Source of the DNA: an uncultured Rhizobiaceae group bacterium
GTDB taxonomy: Bacteria; Pseudomonadota; Alphaproteobacteria; Rhizobiales; Rhizobiaceae
DNA length: 64,000 nt
Assembly (NCBI GenBank): GCA_947501445.1
Contig: CANMVS010000022.1
Coordinates: 25,933 to 89,932, forward strand
Reading direction: 5' to 3'
Shown: piece after piece, positions 40,215 through 48,112 of the stretch
How the letters are laid out: every line of letters starts with the position of its first letter
Position numbering within the stretch: position 1 is the first letter of the stretch
Notes under the pieces: model-generated
Seen by the model: only the letters and a program-made list of their open reading frames with translations
What the model was told of the DNA's origin: nothing
The model's database searches: none
Position numbers and translations under genes: made by a program

Positions 40215-40258
40215 TTATGTTTCCCGTCTTGTGTTTTCTGTAGTGAATCCGCAGAACT

Positions 40259-41026
40259 CTATAGAAATGCGGATACATGAATTTGACCTTCCGGCGATGT
40301 GATTATGTCGATTTTGACACCATAGGTCTGGGTGACCGCCCGGGATGAAAGAACCTGCGATGGTGTGCCTGTGGCGGCGATTTGGCCATCCCTGATCAGG
40401 ACGATATGGTCTGCAAACCGGGCTGCAAGATTGAGATCGTGCAGCGCGACCAGGCAAATGATGTCGCGTTCCACGGCTGCGTCTCGTATCGCGGTCATAA
40501 TCTCAAGCTGGCGACGCAAATCGAGCGCGCTGGTTGGTTCATCAAACAAAAAGACCTGTGGGTCACGGATGAGAGCCTGTGCGATCGACACCATCTGCTG
40601 CTGGCCACCGGACAGATTGCTGACATAGGTCTGGCTCAGTTCCTCAATGCCCAGGCTTGCCAGCAGTCGTGAGACAGCCTCCACATCTGCCTTTTTGACA
40701 GACCATCCCGACAGGTTCTTGCGCGCCAGCAAAACCACATCAAAAACACTCAGCGAGGCATTGGCTGCAAATAATTGCGGCATGTAGCAGACAAGCCGAA
40801 CCCTTTGGGAATGTTCCAGTGACGAGAGATGATATCCGTCAAGCGATATGGTGCCAGCTTTCGGCTTTAACATTCCGCTGATGGCCTTGAACATGGTTGA
40901 TTTACCGGCCGCATTCGGACCGATCAGCGCTGTCAGCTTTCCAGCCTCGATACCTTCAAGTGAAATATTTCTGAGCACCTCCTTGCGACCATAGGAAAAT
41001 GAAAGTCCGTCAACCTTGAGACTCAT
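40259..41026 (-). CDS. Iron-siderophore ABC transporter ATP-binding protein
   Basis: 255 aa FecE/FepC-type ATPase. It has the Walker A GPNAAGKST, signature LSGGQQQMVSIAQALIRDP, Walker B VFLFDEPTSALD and the H-loop VALHDLNLA. It energises uptake through the permease encoded immediately upstream, overlapping it by 4 bp (ATGA). Cytoplasmic face of the inner membrane. Confidence 0.93.
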   Translation of the reverse strand: MSLKVDGLSFSYGRKEVLRNISLEGIEAGKLTALIGPNAAGKSTMFKAISGMLKPKAGTISLDGYHLSSLEHSQRVRLVCYMPQLFAANASLSVFDVVLLARKNLSGWSVKKADVEAVSRLLASLGIEELSQTYVSNLSGGQQQMVSIAQALIRDPQVFLFDEPTSALDLRRQLEIMTAIRDAAVERDIICLVALHDLNLAARFADHIVLIRDGQIAATGTPSQVLSSRAVTQTYGVKIDIITSPEGQIHVSAFL

Positions 41027-42102
41027 TGCCAGCTCTTTCTGCGAACGGCGATTATCAGGCTGATGAAAAAGGGAACGCCGATAAGGGACGTGATAATTCC
41101 AATCGGATAGACGACGCCCGGGTTGATTGATTTTGCGACGATTGAAGTCAGCGATAATATCAACCCGCTGCAGATCGCGGACAGCGGCAGAAAATAACGC
41201 TGGTCTTCACCCACCAGCATGCGCGCCATGTGCGGTCCGACGAGGCCAACAAATGCAATTGTGCCCACAAAGGACACAGCTGTCGCGGCCAGAAGCGAGA
41301 CACCGATCAGGATTTCGATACGCAAACGCCTTACATTGACACCGAGGCTGGCAGCCTTGTCATCGCCCATGCGCAATGCAGTGAGTGACCAGTTGCGTGA
41401 CATGAACCACGGCAGGATGATGATTATAACCAGGGCGCAAATCCCGACTTTCGTCCAGGTTGCACGGGCCAGTGAGCCCATCATCCAAAACACGATCTGT
41501 GCCAACTGAATTTCGGTTGCAGCATATTGCATGAGGGCAAGCAGCGCATTGAATGTGAACATCATGGCAATACCGACCAGGATCATCGTCTCTGATGTCA
41601 CGCCGCGCATGCGCGTAAAGGCAAACAGAATGAAGGATGTGGACACTGCCAGTAAAAAGGCGTTTGCCGAGACGATGAAGCCACCAAAGTCTGGCAACAG
41701 GCTCCATTGGAACACGATGGCAAGAGCAGCGCCGAAACTGGCAGCCGATGAAATACCAAGCGTGAACGGATCAGCCAGCGGATTATTCAAAATTGTCTGC
41801 ATTTCAGCGCCAGCCATGCCAAGCATCGCGCCGACCAGCAGTGCAAGCAGTGCGATGGGCAGTCGAAGGTCCCACACAATGACGCGGGCGCCTGCCTCAG
41901 CGCTGCCGGGTGAGATGATAATGCTGAGCAATTTACCAATGCTCATATCACTGGGCCCTGATGTCATATCGAAGACAACACTGGCGACCATCAAAATGAG
42001 ACCCGCCGCGACCAAGAGCATTTTGCGGTTCAGCTTGGCATAATATTGTCGGGCGAGGTTGTTTGAAGTCTCAAATTGTGAGGAAGTTGATGCAACAGTC
42101 AC
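41023..42102 (-). CDS. FecCD-family ABC permease
   Basis: 359 aa, about nine to ten membrane helices. Family blocks include LPIALLALLVGAMLGMAGAEMQTILNNPLADPFTLGISSAA near the N-terminus and FVGLVGPHMARMLVGEDQRY in the C-terminal half. It forms the channel for siderophore-bound iron (or a related chelate such as heme or cobalamin). It lies between the binding-protein and ATPase genes. Confidence 0.93.
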   Translation of the reverse strand: MTVASTSSQFETSNNLARQYYAKLNRKMLLVAAGLILMVASVVFDMTSGPSDMSIGKLLSIIISPGSAEAGARVIVWDLRLPIALLALLVGAMLGMAGAEMQTILNNPLADPFTLGISSAASFGAALAIVFQWSLLPDFGGFIVSANAFLLAVSTSFILFAFTRMRGVTSETMILVGIAMMFTFNALLALMQYAATEIQLAQIVFWMMGSLARATWTKVGICALVIIIILPWFMSRNWSLTALRMGDDKAASLGVNVRRLRIEILIGVSLLAATAVSFVGTIAFVGLVGPHMARMLVGEDQRYFLPLSAICSGLILSLTSIVAKSINPGVVYPIGIITSLIGVPFFISLIIAVRRKSWQ

Positions 42103-42181
42103 AAGATTACGGCCTTTGATAAATATGAAATCACGATGAGCCAGGGCGAATTTGCGCGCCCCGGCTCATTTCGAGGCGCTC

Positions 42182-43324
42182 TTATTTGAGCGAGGCCCAA
42201 AACTGACCGCTTGTACCGAAGGGAAGAAAACGTTCGTGCAGTTCTACGAATGTTGCATCCGGATCAAGATCAGAGAACTCATCGGGATGGATCCACTTGG
42301 CCATCGCCTGCAAGGCGACGAAATGATAGGGGCTGTTGTAGAACTGGTGATAAACCGAGTGAAATCTCTTGTCTTTTACGGCCTTCAGCTCCTTGAACCC
42401 ATTGCGTTCAGATAGTGCTTTGAGCCGTTTGTCGACACTTTCAGCCGATGCCTCATAACCCAGCAATACAGAAGAAACTTCCGGACGGTCTTCGGCCCAA
42501 TTTGCACCTGTCCCAATGATAATGTCCGGATCGCTGGTAATCAGTGCTTCAAGACTTGCTTCGCCCTGATAGGTCGAGAACCTTTGAGAGCCCCAGTTTA
42601 TTCCGCCCGCCTGATCAACGAGGCGTCCGAAATTATAGGGCCCATAGGTGTTGCAGCAAAATTCCTTGTCCCAACCCGGTGCATTTTCCAAAAACACCAG
42701 AGGTCGCTCGTCAGATGGTATCTGGCTGACGGGTAGGGTGACTTTGCGCATCTGCTGAATGTAGAAATCCACAAATTCCTGCGCCTCATCCCCCCGGTCA
42801 AACACCCGTCCCATAAGTTGAAGGCTGGGTACCGTGTTTTCTGTTGGATTAATGCGGTAATCAATGAACAGAACAGGTATCCCGGCCTTCTCCAGATTCC
42901 CGATGACACCGGACTCGTCCGCTTTGAAATAGCTCCCAAGATCGAGCATGACCAGATCGGCCTTGTTGGCTATCGCATTTTCGACACTGAAATCACCCGC
43001 ATAGGGACTGCCGAAGTTAATGATTTTGGACGTCGCATCCTTGTCGAGCGCCTCGAACTTGCGGAATGCATCGGGATCATATTTGATCAGGTCATCCTTC
43101 CAGCCGATGATACGCTGAAATGGTTTTTCCCTATCAAGTACTGCAACCGTGTACATCATTCTGCCTTCGCCAAGAATGACCCGCTCGACGCCTTTTTTAA
43201 CATCCACCGAACGCCCCGCTATATCGGTCACCGTTATCATCTCTGCCAGGGAGGGGAATGCGACTGTCAGACTGAGCAAAGCTGCTCCGGTGCCAATAAG
43301 TACGCGTCTCATCAGGTTATTCAT
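42182..43324 (-). CDS. Periplasmic iron-siderophore binding protein
   Basis: 380 aa from ATG 43324 (MNNLMRRVLIGTGAALL), preceded by GGAGCAAATA. A signal peptide ends at SLAE; then comes a class III solute-binding fold (ITVTDIAGRSVDVKKGVERVILGEGR, ADLVMLDLGSY, SDPDIIIGTGANWAED). It delivers the chelate to the FecCD permease. The chelate cannot be named from sequence. A TGA-N9-TCA iron-rhizo box lies 82 bp upstream, so the operon should be repressed by RirA when iron is plentiful. Confidence 0.9.
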   Translation of the reverse strand: MNNLMRRVLIGTGAALLSLTVAFPSLAEMITVTDIAGRSVDVKKGVERVILGEGRMMYTVAVLDREKPFQRIIGWKDDLIKYDPDAFRKFEALDKDATSKIINFGSPYAGDFSVENAIANKADLVMLDLGSYFKADESGVIGNLEKAGIPVLFIDYRINPTENTVPSLQLMGRVFDRGDEAQEFVDFYIQQMRKVTLPVSQIPSDERPLVFLENAPGWDKEFCCNTYGPYNFGRLVDQAGGINWGSQRFSTYQGEASLEALITSDPDIIIGTGANWAEDRPEVSSVLLGYEASAESVDKRLKALSERNGFKELKAVKDKRFHSVYHQFYNSPYHFVALQAMAKWIHPDEFSDLDPDATFVELHERFLPFGTSGQFWASLK

Positions 43325-43405
43325 TATTTGCTCCATGCGCGTTAAACGTTCATCAAAAATATGATTATGAAACTCATATTTAAGTTGGGCGCAGATAATA
43401 ATACT

Positions 43406-43420
43406 TGATAATTAGAGTCA
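43406..43420. promoter_or_regulatory. Iron-rhizo (IRO) box, predicted RirA site
   Basis: TGATAATTAGAGTCA fits TGA-N9-TCA, extended to ACTTGA-N9-TCAAGT (43403-43423), the rhizobial iron-responsive operator. It lies in an AT-rich stretch between the divergent ABC operon and the Hsp70-like gene, closer to the iron operon promoter. Confidence 0.65.
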
Positions 43421-43545
43421 AGTTAAATTTGATGCATTGGAAAATTGTGATTGAACGTATTTTTGGTGATCAATCGGCATGCGCCGGGGTTGCGCTGCCA
43501 AGGGGGCTGCGTTAGTAGGAGCGCCCCTTCCAAGCAGGTACCATC

Positions 43546-44787
43546 ATGCAATCGGATACACTCGCCATCGATTTTGGCACGTCTAATTCTGCCGCTGCGA
43601 TCCTGTCTGCAGACGGGGTGCGGCGTATTCCGATTGAATGTGGTGCTGACACACTGCCGACGGCCGTTTTTTTTCCATTCAAAAGAACCGAGATGAAAAT
43701 CGGGTCGGCGGCAGCGCAGGCGTTGATCAATGCGGAAGATGGTCGTTACATGCGTGCATTGAAAAGCGTGCTGGGAACGCCGTTGACACATGAGGAGCGG
43801 TGGATCGGTGGGCGAAAGCGGACAATCAGCACCATAATCACGGACTTCCTTGTCGCCCTGCGCGAACGGTCAGAGGAAATCACCGGCCAGCACTTTCGTA
43901 AAGCTCTGTCCGGCCGCCCGGTGCATTTTCATACCAGGGATGAGGTCAAAGACAGGCAGGCGCAGGCAGATCTTTATGCATGCTATCTCGCCGCAGGTTT
44001 TGATGACGTGTCGTTTCTTGCCGAGCCGGAAGCTGCGGCACTTGCAAGTCACGGGCTGGGCGGTGGGCGCGAGATTGGCCTTATCGTGGATATTGGTGGC
44101 GGCACATCGGACTTTTCCGTTTTTCGCAGTCGCGGAGCGAAACCGGAAATATTGGCAAATCATGGTATCCGGCTGGGTGGCACCGACTTTGATCGTGCAA
44201 TGTCATTGGCGCATGCCATGCCTCTGTTCGGCTTTGGTGGACAGTTGCACCGCGCGATGGGCACAGGTCTGCTACCGGTGCCAAGTGAGCCCTATATCGA
44301 TCTGGCAACCTGGGCCAAAATTCCATTCCTTTATACGGCTGAAATGAGACGCATGGTTTCGGAGATGATCCGGCTTGCCGTTGAACCGCAGAAAATATCC
44401 CGATTTGGCACATTGATGGAATTTGAGCTGGGCCATGAATTGGCCTTTGCTGTTGAACGCACCAAAATCAGTGTCAATGAAAGCGGCAAGGCAGATGCTA
44501 TCGCAATGGGCTTTATTGAGGCGAATTTATCCCAAATTGTTACGCCCCAAAGTCTTGCCACAGCCCTTGCGGGCAACAGAATTCTTCTTCGTGAAGCGGC
44601 TATAAAAACCCTCGAGATGGCCGATGTCATGCCGGATAAAGTCGGCAGGGTTATCCTTGTTGGTGGTTCGAGCCTCATGGGTTTCGTCTCCGACGAATTA
44701 CGTCAGATTTTCCCGGGTTCTGAAATCTTGCGTTCCAGGGCTTTTACCGCTGTTGTTGATGGATTGGCTCTGGCAACGGGCCATTGA
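43546..44787 (+). CDS. Hsp70/DnaK-family ATPase without substrate-binding domain (YegD-like)
   Basis: 413 aa. The actin-fold ATPase motifs are all present: phosphate-1 LAIDFGTSNSAAAI at the N-terminus, phosphate-2 LIVDIGGGTSDFSVF (about residues 181-195), and adenosine motif VILVGGSSLMGFV near the end. The protein stops after the nucleotide-binding domain, with no DnaK-type substrate-binding domain or lid, as in YegD. The function is unknown, probably cytoplasmic. Divergent from the iron operon. Confidence 0.85.
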   Translation: MQSDTLAIDFGTSNSAAAILSADGVRRIPIECGADTLPTAVFFPFKRTEMKIGSAAAQALINAEDGRYMRALKSVLGTPLTHEERWIGGRKRTISTIITDFLVALRERSEEITGQHFRKALSGRPVHFHTRDEVKDRQAQADLYACYLAAGFDDVSFLAEPEAAALASHGLGGGREIGLIVDIGGGTSDFSVFRSRGAKPEILANHGIRLGGTDFDRAMSLAHAMPLFGFGGQLHRAMGTGLLPVPSEPYIDLATWAKIPFLYTAEMRRMVSEMIRLAVEPQKISRFGTLMEFELGHELAFAVERTKISVNESGKADAIAMGFIEANLSQIVTPQSLATALAGNRILLREAAIKTLEMADVMPDKVGRVILVGGSSLMGFVSDELRQIFPGSEILRSRAFTAVVDGLALATGH

Positions 44788-44844
44788 TGCCAATTGCAAT
44801 TTGACAGTGCAGCAAAGCGATACGCCAATTTGCCCGCTGATCCG

Positions 44845-44944
44845 GGCTGCTTCACGTTTTGTCAGAAACGGAACAACGGTGTCGGTCTTTGATTTTGTTG
44901 ATGCATTCAGGCTTAGCCAAACCCGTCAAAACCTGAATTGTTCC
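44845..44944 (+). repeat. RIME-like dispersed element, copy 6
   Basis: Starts with a diverged edge GGCTGCTTCACGTTTTGTCA, then GAAACGGAACAACGGTGTCG and TTTGTTGATGCATTCAGG, and ends CCGTCAAAACCTGAATTGTT. It is located between the Hsp70-like gene and the convergent cold-shock gene, just before the csp terminator. Confidence 0.85.
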
Positions 44945-44950
44945 AGCGAC

Positions 44951-44981
44951 AAAAAAACGGCGATGCAGAGCATCGCCGTTT
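44951..44981 (-). terminator. Strong intrinsic terminator of the cold-shock gene
   Basis: AAACGGCGATGC and GCATCGCCGTTT form a perfect 12-bp stem with a 3-nt loop (44955-44981). On the minus strand the stem is followed by a T-run (44951-44957 is all A on +). Confidence 0.92.
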
Positions 44982-45031
44982 CATATCTATCAGATTGAAT
45001 TTATTAGACACCGAATGGTGTCAAGCAAAAA

Positions 45032-45241
45032 TCAGGCAAGTGACAATGTGGAAACTGCCGTTTTGCCGCTGCGCGAATCAACTTCGGTTTCAAAGGAAAC
45101 CTTATCACCTTCGGTGATGCTGCTGATGCCAGCACGTTCCAGCGCTGTCGCATGAACGAAAACGTCCTTTGCGCCATCGTCAGGCTGAATGAAGCCAAAA
45201 CCTTTTTGGCCGTTATAAAATTTTACTGTTCCTGTGTTCAT
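45032..45241 (-). CDS. cspA: Cold-shock domain protein (CspA family)
   Basis: 69 aa single cold-shock domain: [20 protein letters not shown] carries RNP1 (KGFGFI) and DVFVHATAL carries RNP2 (VFVHA). It binds single-stranded RNA/DNA and melts secondary structure. AAGGAC lies 8-9 nt before the ATG. A long untranslated region upstream is possible, as in other csp genes. It has its own strong terminator. Confidence 0.95.
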   Translation of the reverse strand: MNTGTVKFYNGQKGFGFIQPDDGAKDVFVHATALERAGISSITEGDKVSFETEVDSRSGKTAVSTLSLA

Positions 45242-45509
45242 TGAGATGTCCTTTCACCAATTTAGCACATGGGTTGGCACACGATCATTCGCGGACCATT
45301 GCCCGTAGTCGATTTAAGTAGAAGTGCTTGAATAGCGCGCATCCATCAATGACGGGCGAAGAAGACAAGTAGTCTGCCAAATATCGATTGCGCCCCTTTA
45401 TACCCCTATCGCGCGTAAAGCAAGGCATGATGTGATCGCAGCATTGCTTTTCTTGAGTCCTGCGGCAGGCAATTGCCGTTGTAAATTTGATTTCTGTGCA
45501 CCGCTGACA
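45242..45509. other. Gene-free region upstream of csp
   Basis: This span presumably holds the csp promoter and 5' leader on the minus strand and part of the upstream region of the beta-lactamase gene on the plus strand. No credible gene or clear promoter motif can be placed. Confidence 0.4.
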
Positions 45510-45565
45510 TTGAATTAGTTGTTGCATTCAGGTTTTGCCGATTCCGTCAAAACCTGAATTGCTTT
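45510..45565 (+). repeat. RIME-like dispersed element, copy 7 (3' half only)
   Basis: Only the second hairpin remains intact: TTGTTGCATTCAGGTTTTGC, then CGATTCCGTCAAAACCTGAA and TTGCTTTAG. TTCAGGTTTTG/CAAAACCTGAA is a perfect 11-bp stem. It ends about 45 bp before the beta-lactamase start, so it falls in that gene's promoter or leader. Confidence 0.8.
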
Positions 45566-45609
45566 AGGGTCTCGAAATCTCGAACATTGGTCATGGAACT
45601 GAGGCGGAC

Positions 45610-46764
45610 ATGAATAAATATAAACTCGCTGCGCTCCTGCTGCTTTTGTTTCCAGTGACACTGCCGGCACTGGCTTTCACCGAAGACGAGATTGTTGATC
45701 TGGTTGAACACAGCTTCTCATTGGCGGTCGCAGACTACGATATTCCGGGTTTGGTTGTTGGTGTGACCATGCGAGGCCAACACTACTACTACGCCACGGG
45801 CCTTGCGTCGCGTGAAGATAAGATAGCCGCATCGCCTGATACGATCTTTGAACTCGGTTCCATCAGCAAGATCTTCAACGTCAGTCTCGCTGCGCTGGCC
45901 GAGCAACGCGGACATCTGGACCTTGATGCGGCGGTATCCGACCGGCTGCCCAAACTGCAGGGAACTGCTTTTGGTGACATCACTTTGATGGACCTGGCTA
46001 CGCACACAACCGGAGGTCTGCCGCTTCAGGTACCAAATTTGGTGCAGGATGTTTCTGGTCTGATCGACTGGCTGGCTGATTGGCGGCCCCGGCAGGAGGG
46101 CACCCGCAGTTATTCCAATGTCAGCATCGGTCTTCTTGGCCATATTACCGCTGATGCTCTTGGCATGGATTACGCCGACGCGGCGGAACAGATCCTGTTT
46201 CCGGCCATGGGACTTGAAAGTACATGGGTGGAGGTCCCGGTCGGGGCAATGGACCGCTACGCCTTCGGTTATAACCGCAAGACCAACGCGCCGATACGGG
46301 TCAATCCGGGTGTGCTGGATGCACAAGCCTATGGCGTGAAGTCGACCGTACGGGATTTGCTGCGCCTTCTGGATCTTGAGCTGGGTCAAGTGGAGCGTTC
46401 CCTGGAACTGTCAGCAGCGCTGGCGAGGACGCGGCAAGGGCAAACCAGGACACCCTACTACGTTCAGGGCATGATCTGGGAACAATACCCATGGCCAGTC
46501 AGTCTTGAGCAAATGGTGAAGGGCAGCCGGTACAATTTCGTCAGAAATCCAAAGCCCGTGGAGCTGATTGATCCACCTATGGCACCGCAACAGGACGTCA
46601 TACTGAACAAGACAGGGTCGACCAATGGGTTTGGCGGCTATGTGGCGCTGCTGCCCGGCGAAGATCTTGGCATTGTGGTTCTGGCCAATCGCAACTACCC
46701 GAACAAGGCTCGCATTCGCGCCACCTATGATCTGATCCAGAAGCTGTTGTCGGTTGACGAATGA
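45610..46764 (+). CDS. Class C (AmpC-type) beta-lactamase
   Basis: 384 aa periplasmic serine hydrolase. A signal peptide (MNKYKLAALLLLLFPVTLPALA) is followed by Ser84-x-x-Lys87 (LGSISKIF), Tyr168-Ser-Asn170 (RSYSNVSIG) and Lys334-Thr-Gly (NKTGSTNGFGGYVALLPGED). The YxN plus KTGSTNGFG context is that of true class C enzymes rather than generic esterases or DD-peptidases. No AmpR-type LysR gene is adjacent, so inducibility by that route is not supported here. The 3' half of a dispersed repeat lies directly upstream. Confidence 0.88.
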   Translation: MNKYKLAALLLLLFPVTLPALAFTEDEIVDLVEHSFSLAVADYDIPGLVVGVTMRGQHYYYATGLASREDKIAASPDTIFELGSISKIFNVSLAALAEQRGHLDLDAAVSDRLPKLQGTAFGDITLMDLATHTTGGLPLQVPNLVQDVSGLIDWLADWRPRQEGTRSYSNVSIGLLGHITADALGMDYADAAEQILFPAMGLESTWVEVPVGAMDRYAFGYNRKTNAPIRVNPGVLDAQAYGVKSTVRDLLRLLDLELGQVERSLELSAALARTRQGQTRTPYYVQGMIWEQYPWPVSLEQMVKGSRYNFVRNPKPVELIDPPMAPQQDVILNKTGSTNGFGGYVALLPGEDLGIVVLANRNYPNKARIRATYDLIQKLLSVDE

Positions 46765-46796
46765 CGCAACAGCGCGCTTTTCCGTAGTTCTTCTTT

Positions 46797-47279
46797 TCAG
46801 TTGCGGTGATAGGGGTGCCCGGCGAGAATGGTGGATGCCCTGTAGAGTTGCTCGCCCAGCAAAATGCGTACGATCTGGTGGGGCCAGGTCATTTTTCCCA
46901 GCGATATGACTGCATCAGCGCGGTCCACCAGTTCTTTATCGTGACCATCAGCGCCGCCAATGGCAATGGCCAGATCGCGCTTGCCGGCGTCGCGCCAGGA
47001 ACCCAGCATGTTTGCAAATGTGTTTGAATCGGGCGATTTGCCTCTTTCATCAAGCACCAGCAGCAATCCATCGTCCGGCAGGATTTTGCTCAAGGCCGCA
47101 TATTCCTCGCGTTTGCGCGTGTCTGCATTGCTTGCGCGGCTTTCGGGCAGCTCAACAACGCGGTTGAATGAAAGGCCCAGCGCTGAGCCGGTTTTGCCAA
47201 AACGATCCAGATAGCGTGCCGCAAGTTCCCTCTCAGGGCCAGCCTTCAGCCGACCCACGGCAAATATTGTCACACGCAT
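46797..47279 (-). CDS. rlmH: 23S rRNA (pseudouridine-1915-N3)-methyltransferase RlmH
   Basis: 160 aa from ATG 47279 (MRVTIFAVGRLKAGPERELA). The frame runs on to 47357, but the added 26 residues are not family-like. The SPOUT fold ends with IAIGGADGHDKELVDRA and LGKMTWPHQIVRILLGEQLYRA, and the conserved tail is GHPYHRN. It methylates the ribosomal decoding-interface helix 69. It lies next to rsfS as usual, but a repeat copy sits between them. Confidence 0.96.
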   Translation of the reverse strand: MRVTIFAVGRLKAGPERELAARYLDRFGKTGSALGLSFNRVVELPESRASNADTRKREEYAALSKILPDDGLLLVLDERGKSPDSNTFANMLGSWRDAGKRDLAIAIGGADGHDKELVDRADAVISLGKMTWPHQIVRILLGEQLYRASTILAGHPYHRN

Positions 47280-47377
47280 AGCGCCCCGCTTAATCGCGAC
47301 CAGTAAATCGACATCGAAATTCAGAATGCAGGACATCTGTTGCCGGAAATCCTGCACGCCAGAATACGATCAATGCT

Positions 47378-47449
47378 CCTTTGATTTGCAATGCAAATCA
47401 AAGGCCGACACCGTTATCCCGTTTTCGATAAAACGTGAAACGGTCTAAT
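47378..47449 (-). repeat. RIME-like dispersed element, copy 8 (5' half with new palindrome)
   Basis: On the minus strand it begins TAGACCGTTTCACGTTTTAT, then CGAAAACGGGATAACGGTGT and CGG. It then changes into CCTTTGATTTGCA and its exact complement (13-bp arms, 47378-47404) instead of the usual second hairpin. The leading TAG is the stop codon of rsfS. Confidence 0.85.
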
Positions 47450-47855
47450 GTACCGTGCCTTCGTCAACGTCCGGGGTCATCCACATTTTTTCAATATTGT
47501 AGAATTCCCTGACTTCAGGGCGGAACACATGAATGATAATGTCTCCGGTATCAATCAGCACCCAATCACCATTGCTCAGGCCTTCGACCTTTGCAGAACC
47601 GTGACCTTGTGATTTCAGCTCGCGGAGCAGGTGATCGCAGATTGCCGAAACATGACGGCTCGAGCGGCCGGAAGCGATGATCATATGATCGCCCAGAGCC
47701 GATTTGCCAGCAATGCTAATGGAGACAATATCTTCTGCTTTTGATTCCTCGAGGCTTGCGAGGACCAATTTCAACGCAAGGACTGCAGCATTGCTGCTGT
47801 CCAGTGCGGGTGAGGAAATGTGTTCAACATTCCCCTTGCTGTGTGCTGTTCTCAG
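47445..47855 (-). CDS. rsfS: Ribosomal silencing factor RsfS, probably with a CTG start
   Basis: RsfS/Iojap protein that binds L14 and keeps subunits apart in starvation. The core is LVLASLEESKAEDIVSISIAGKSALGDHMIIASGRSSRHV and on to the C-terminus DVDEGTVH. The first conventional start is TTG at 47774 (109 aa), which cuts into the first conserved helix. In the same frame 27 codons upstream is a CTG at 47855 preceded by AAGGA with 6-nt spacing, giving RTAHSKGNVEHISS and 136 aa, close to rhizobial homologues as I recall them. No ATG or GTG is available. The stop TAG is in a dispersed repeat. Confidence 0.85.
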   Translation of the reverse strand: MRTAHSKGNVEHISSPALDSSNAAVLALKLVLASLEESKAEDIVSISIAGKSALGDHMIIASGRSSRHVSAICDHLLRELKSQGHGSAKVEGLSNGDWVLIDTGDIIIHVFRPEVREFYNIEKMWMTPDVDEGTVH

Positions 47856-48112
47856 TGTCTTTCCTTTCCGTAACAGAACAAGCTTTGGTTGCTTTTCGCG
47901 GAGACGTTCAATTATCGCGGCAGTATTGCCGTTGTTTCTCCGTATCGTCCCCGTTGCTGGGTCGTTTCTGATGCGACTCAGTGGTTCGAGGCTTCAGCAA
48001 ACACATGTCAGGATAGACATGGATGGCTGAAGGTTTCAAGACAAAGCTTTTCACGTTTTTGATGTTTGGTTTCGTTGGTGCCGGTTTTCCGGCGTGATAT
48101 CAAAGCCGTTCG

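Noticed and set aside
47856..48000. Further N-terminal extension of rsfS upstream of the CTG
   Set aside because: The frame stays open for about 45 more codons to a TGA, but it has no start codon and lies beyond the Shine-Dalgarno-like AAGGA; it is taken as untranslated.
48035..48112. Another copy of the dispersed repeat after nadD
   Set aside because: It shares only a short TTTTCACGTTTTTGATG stretch; neither hairpin nor the remaining blocks are present.
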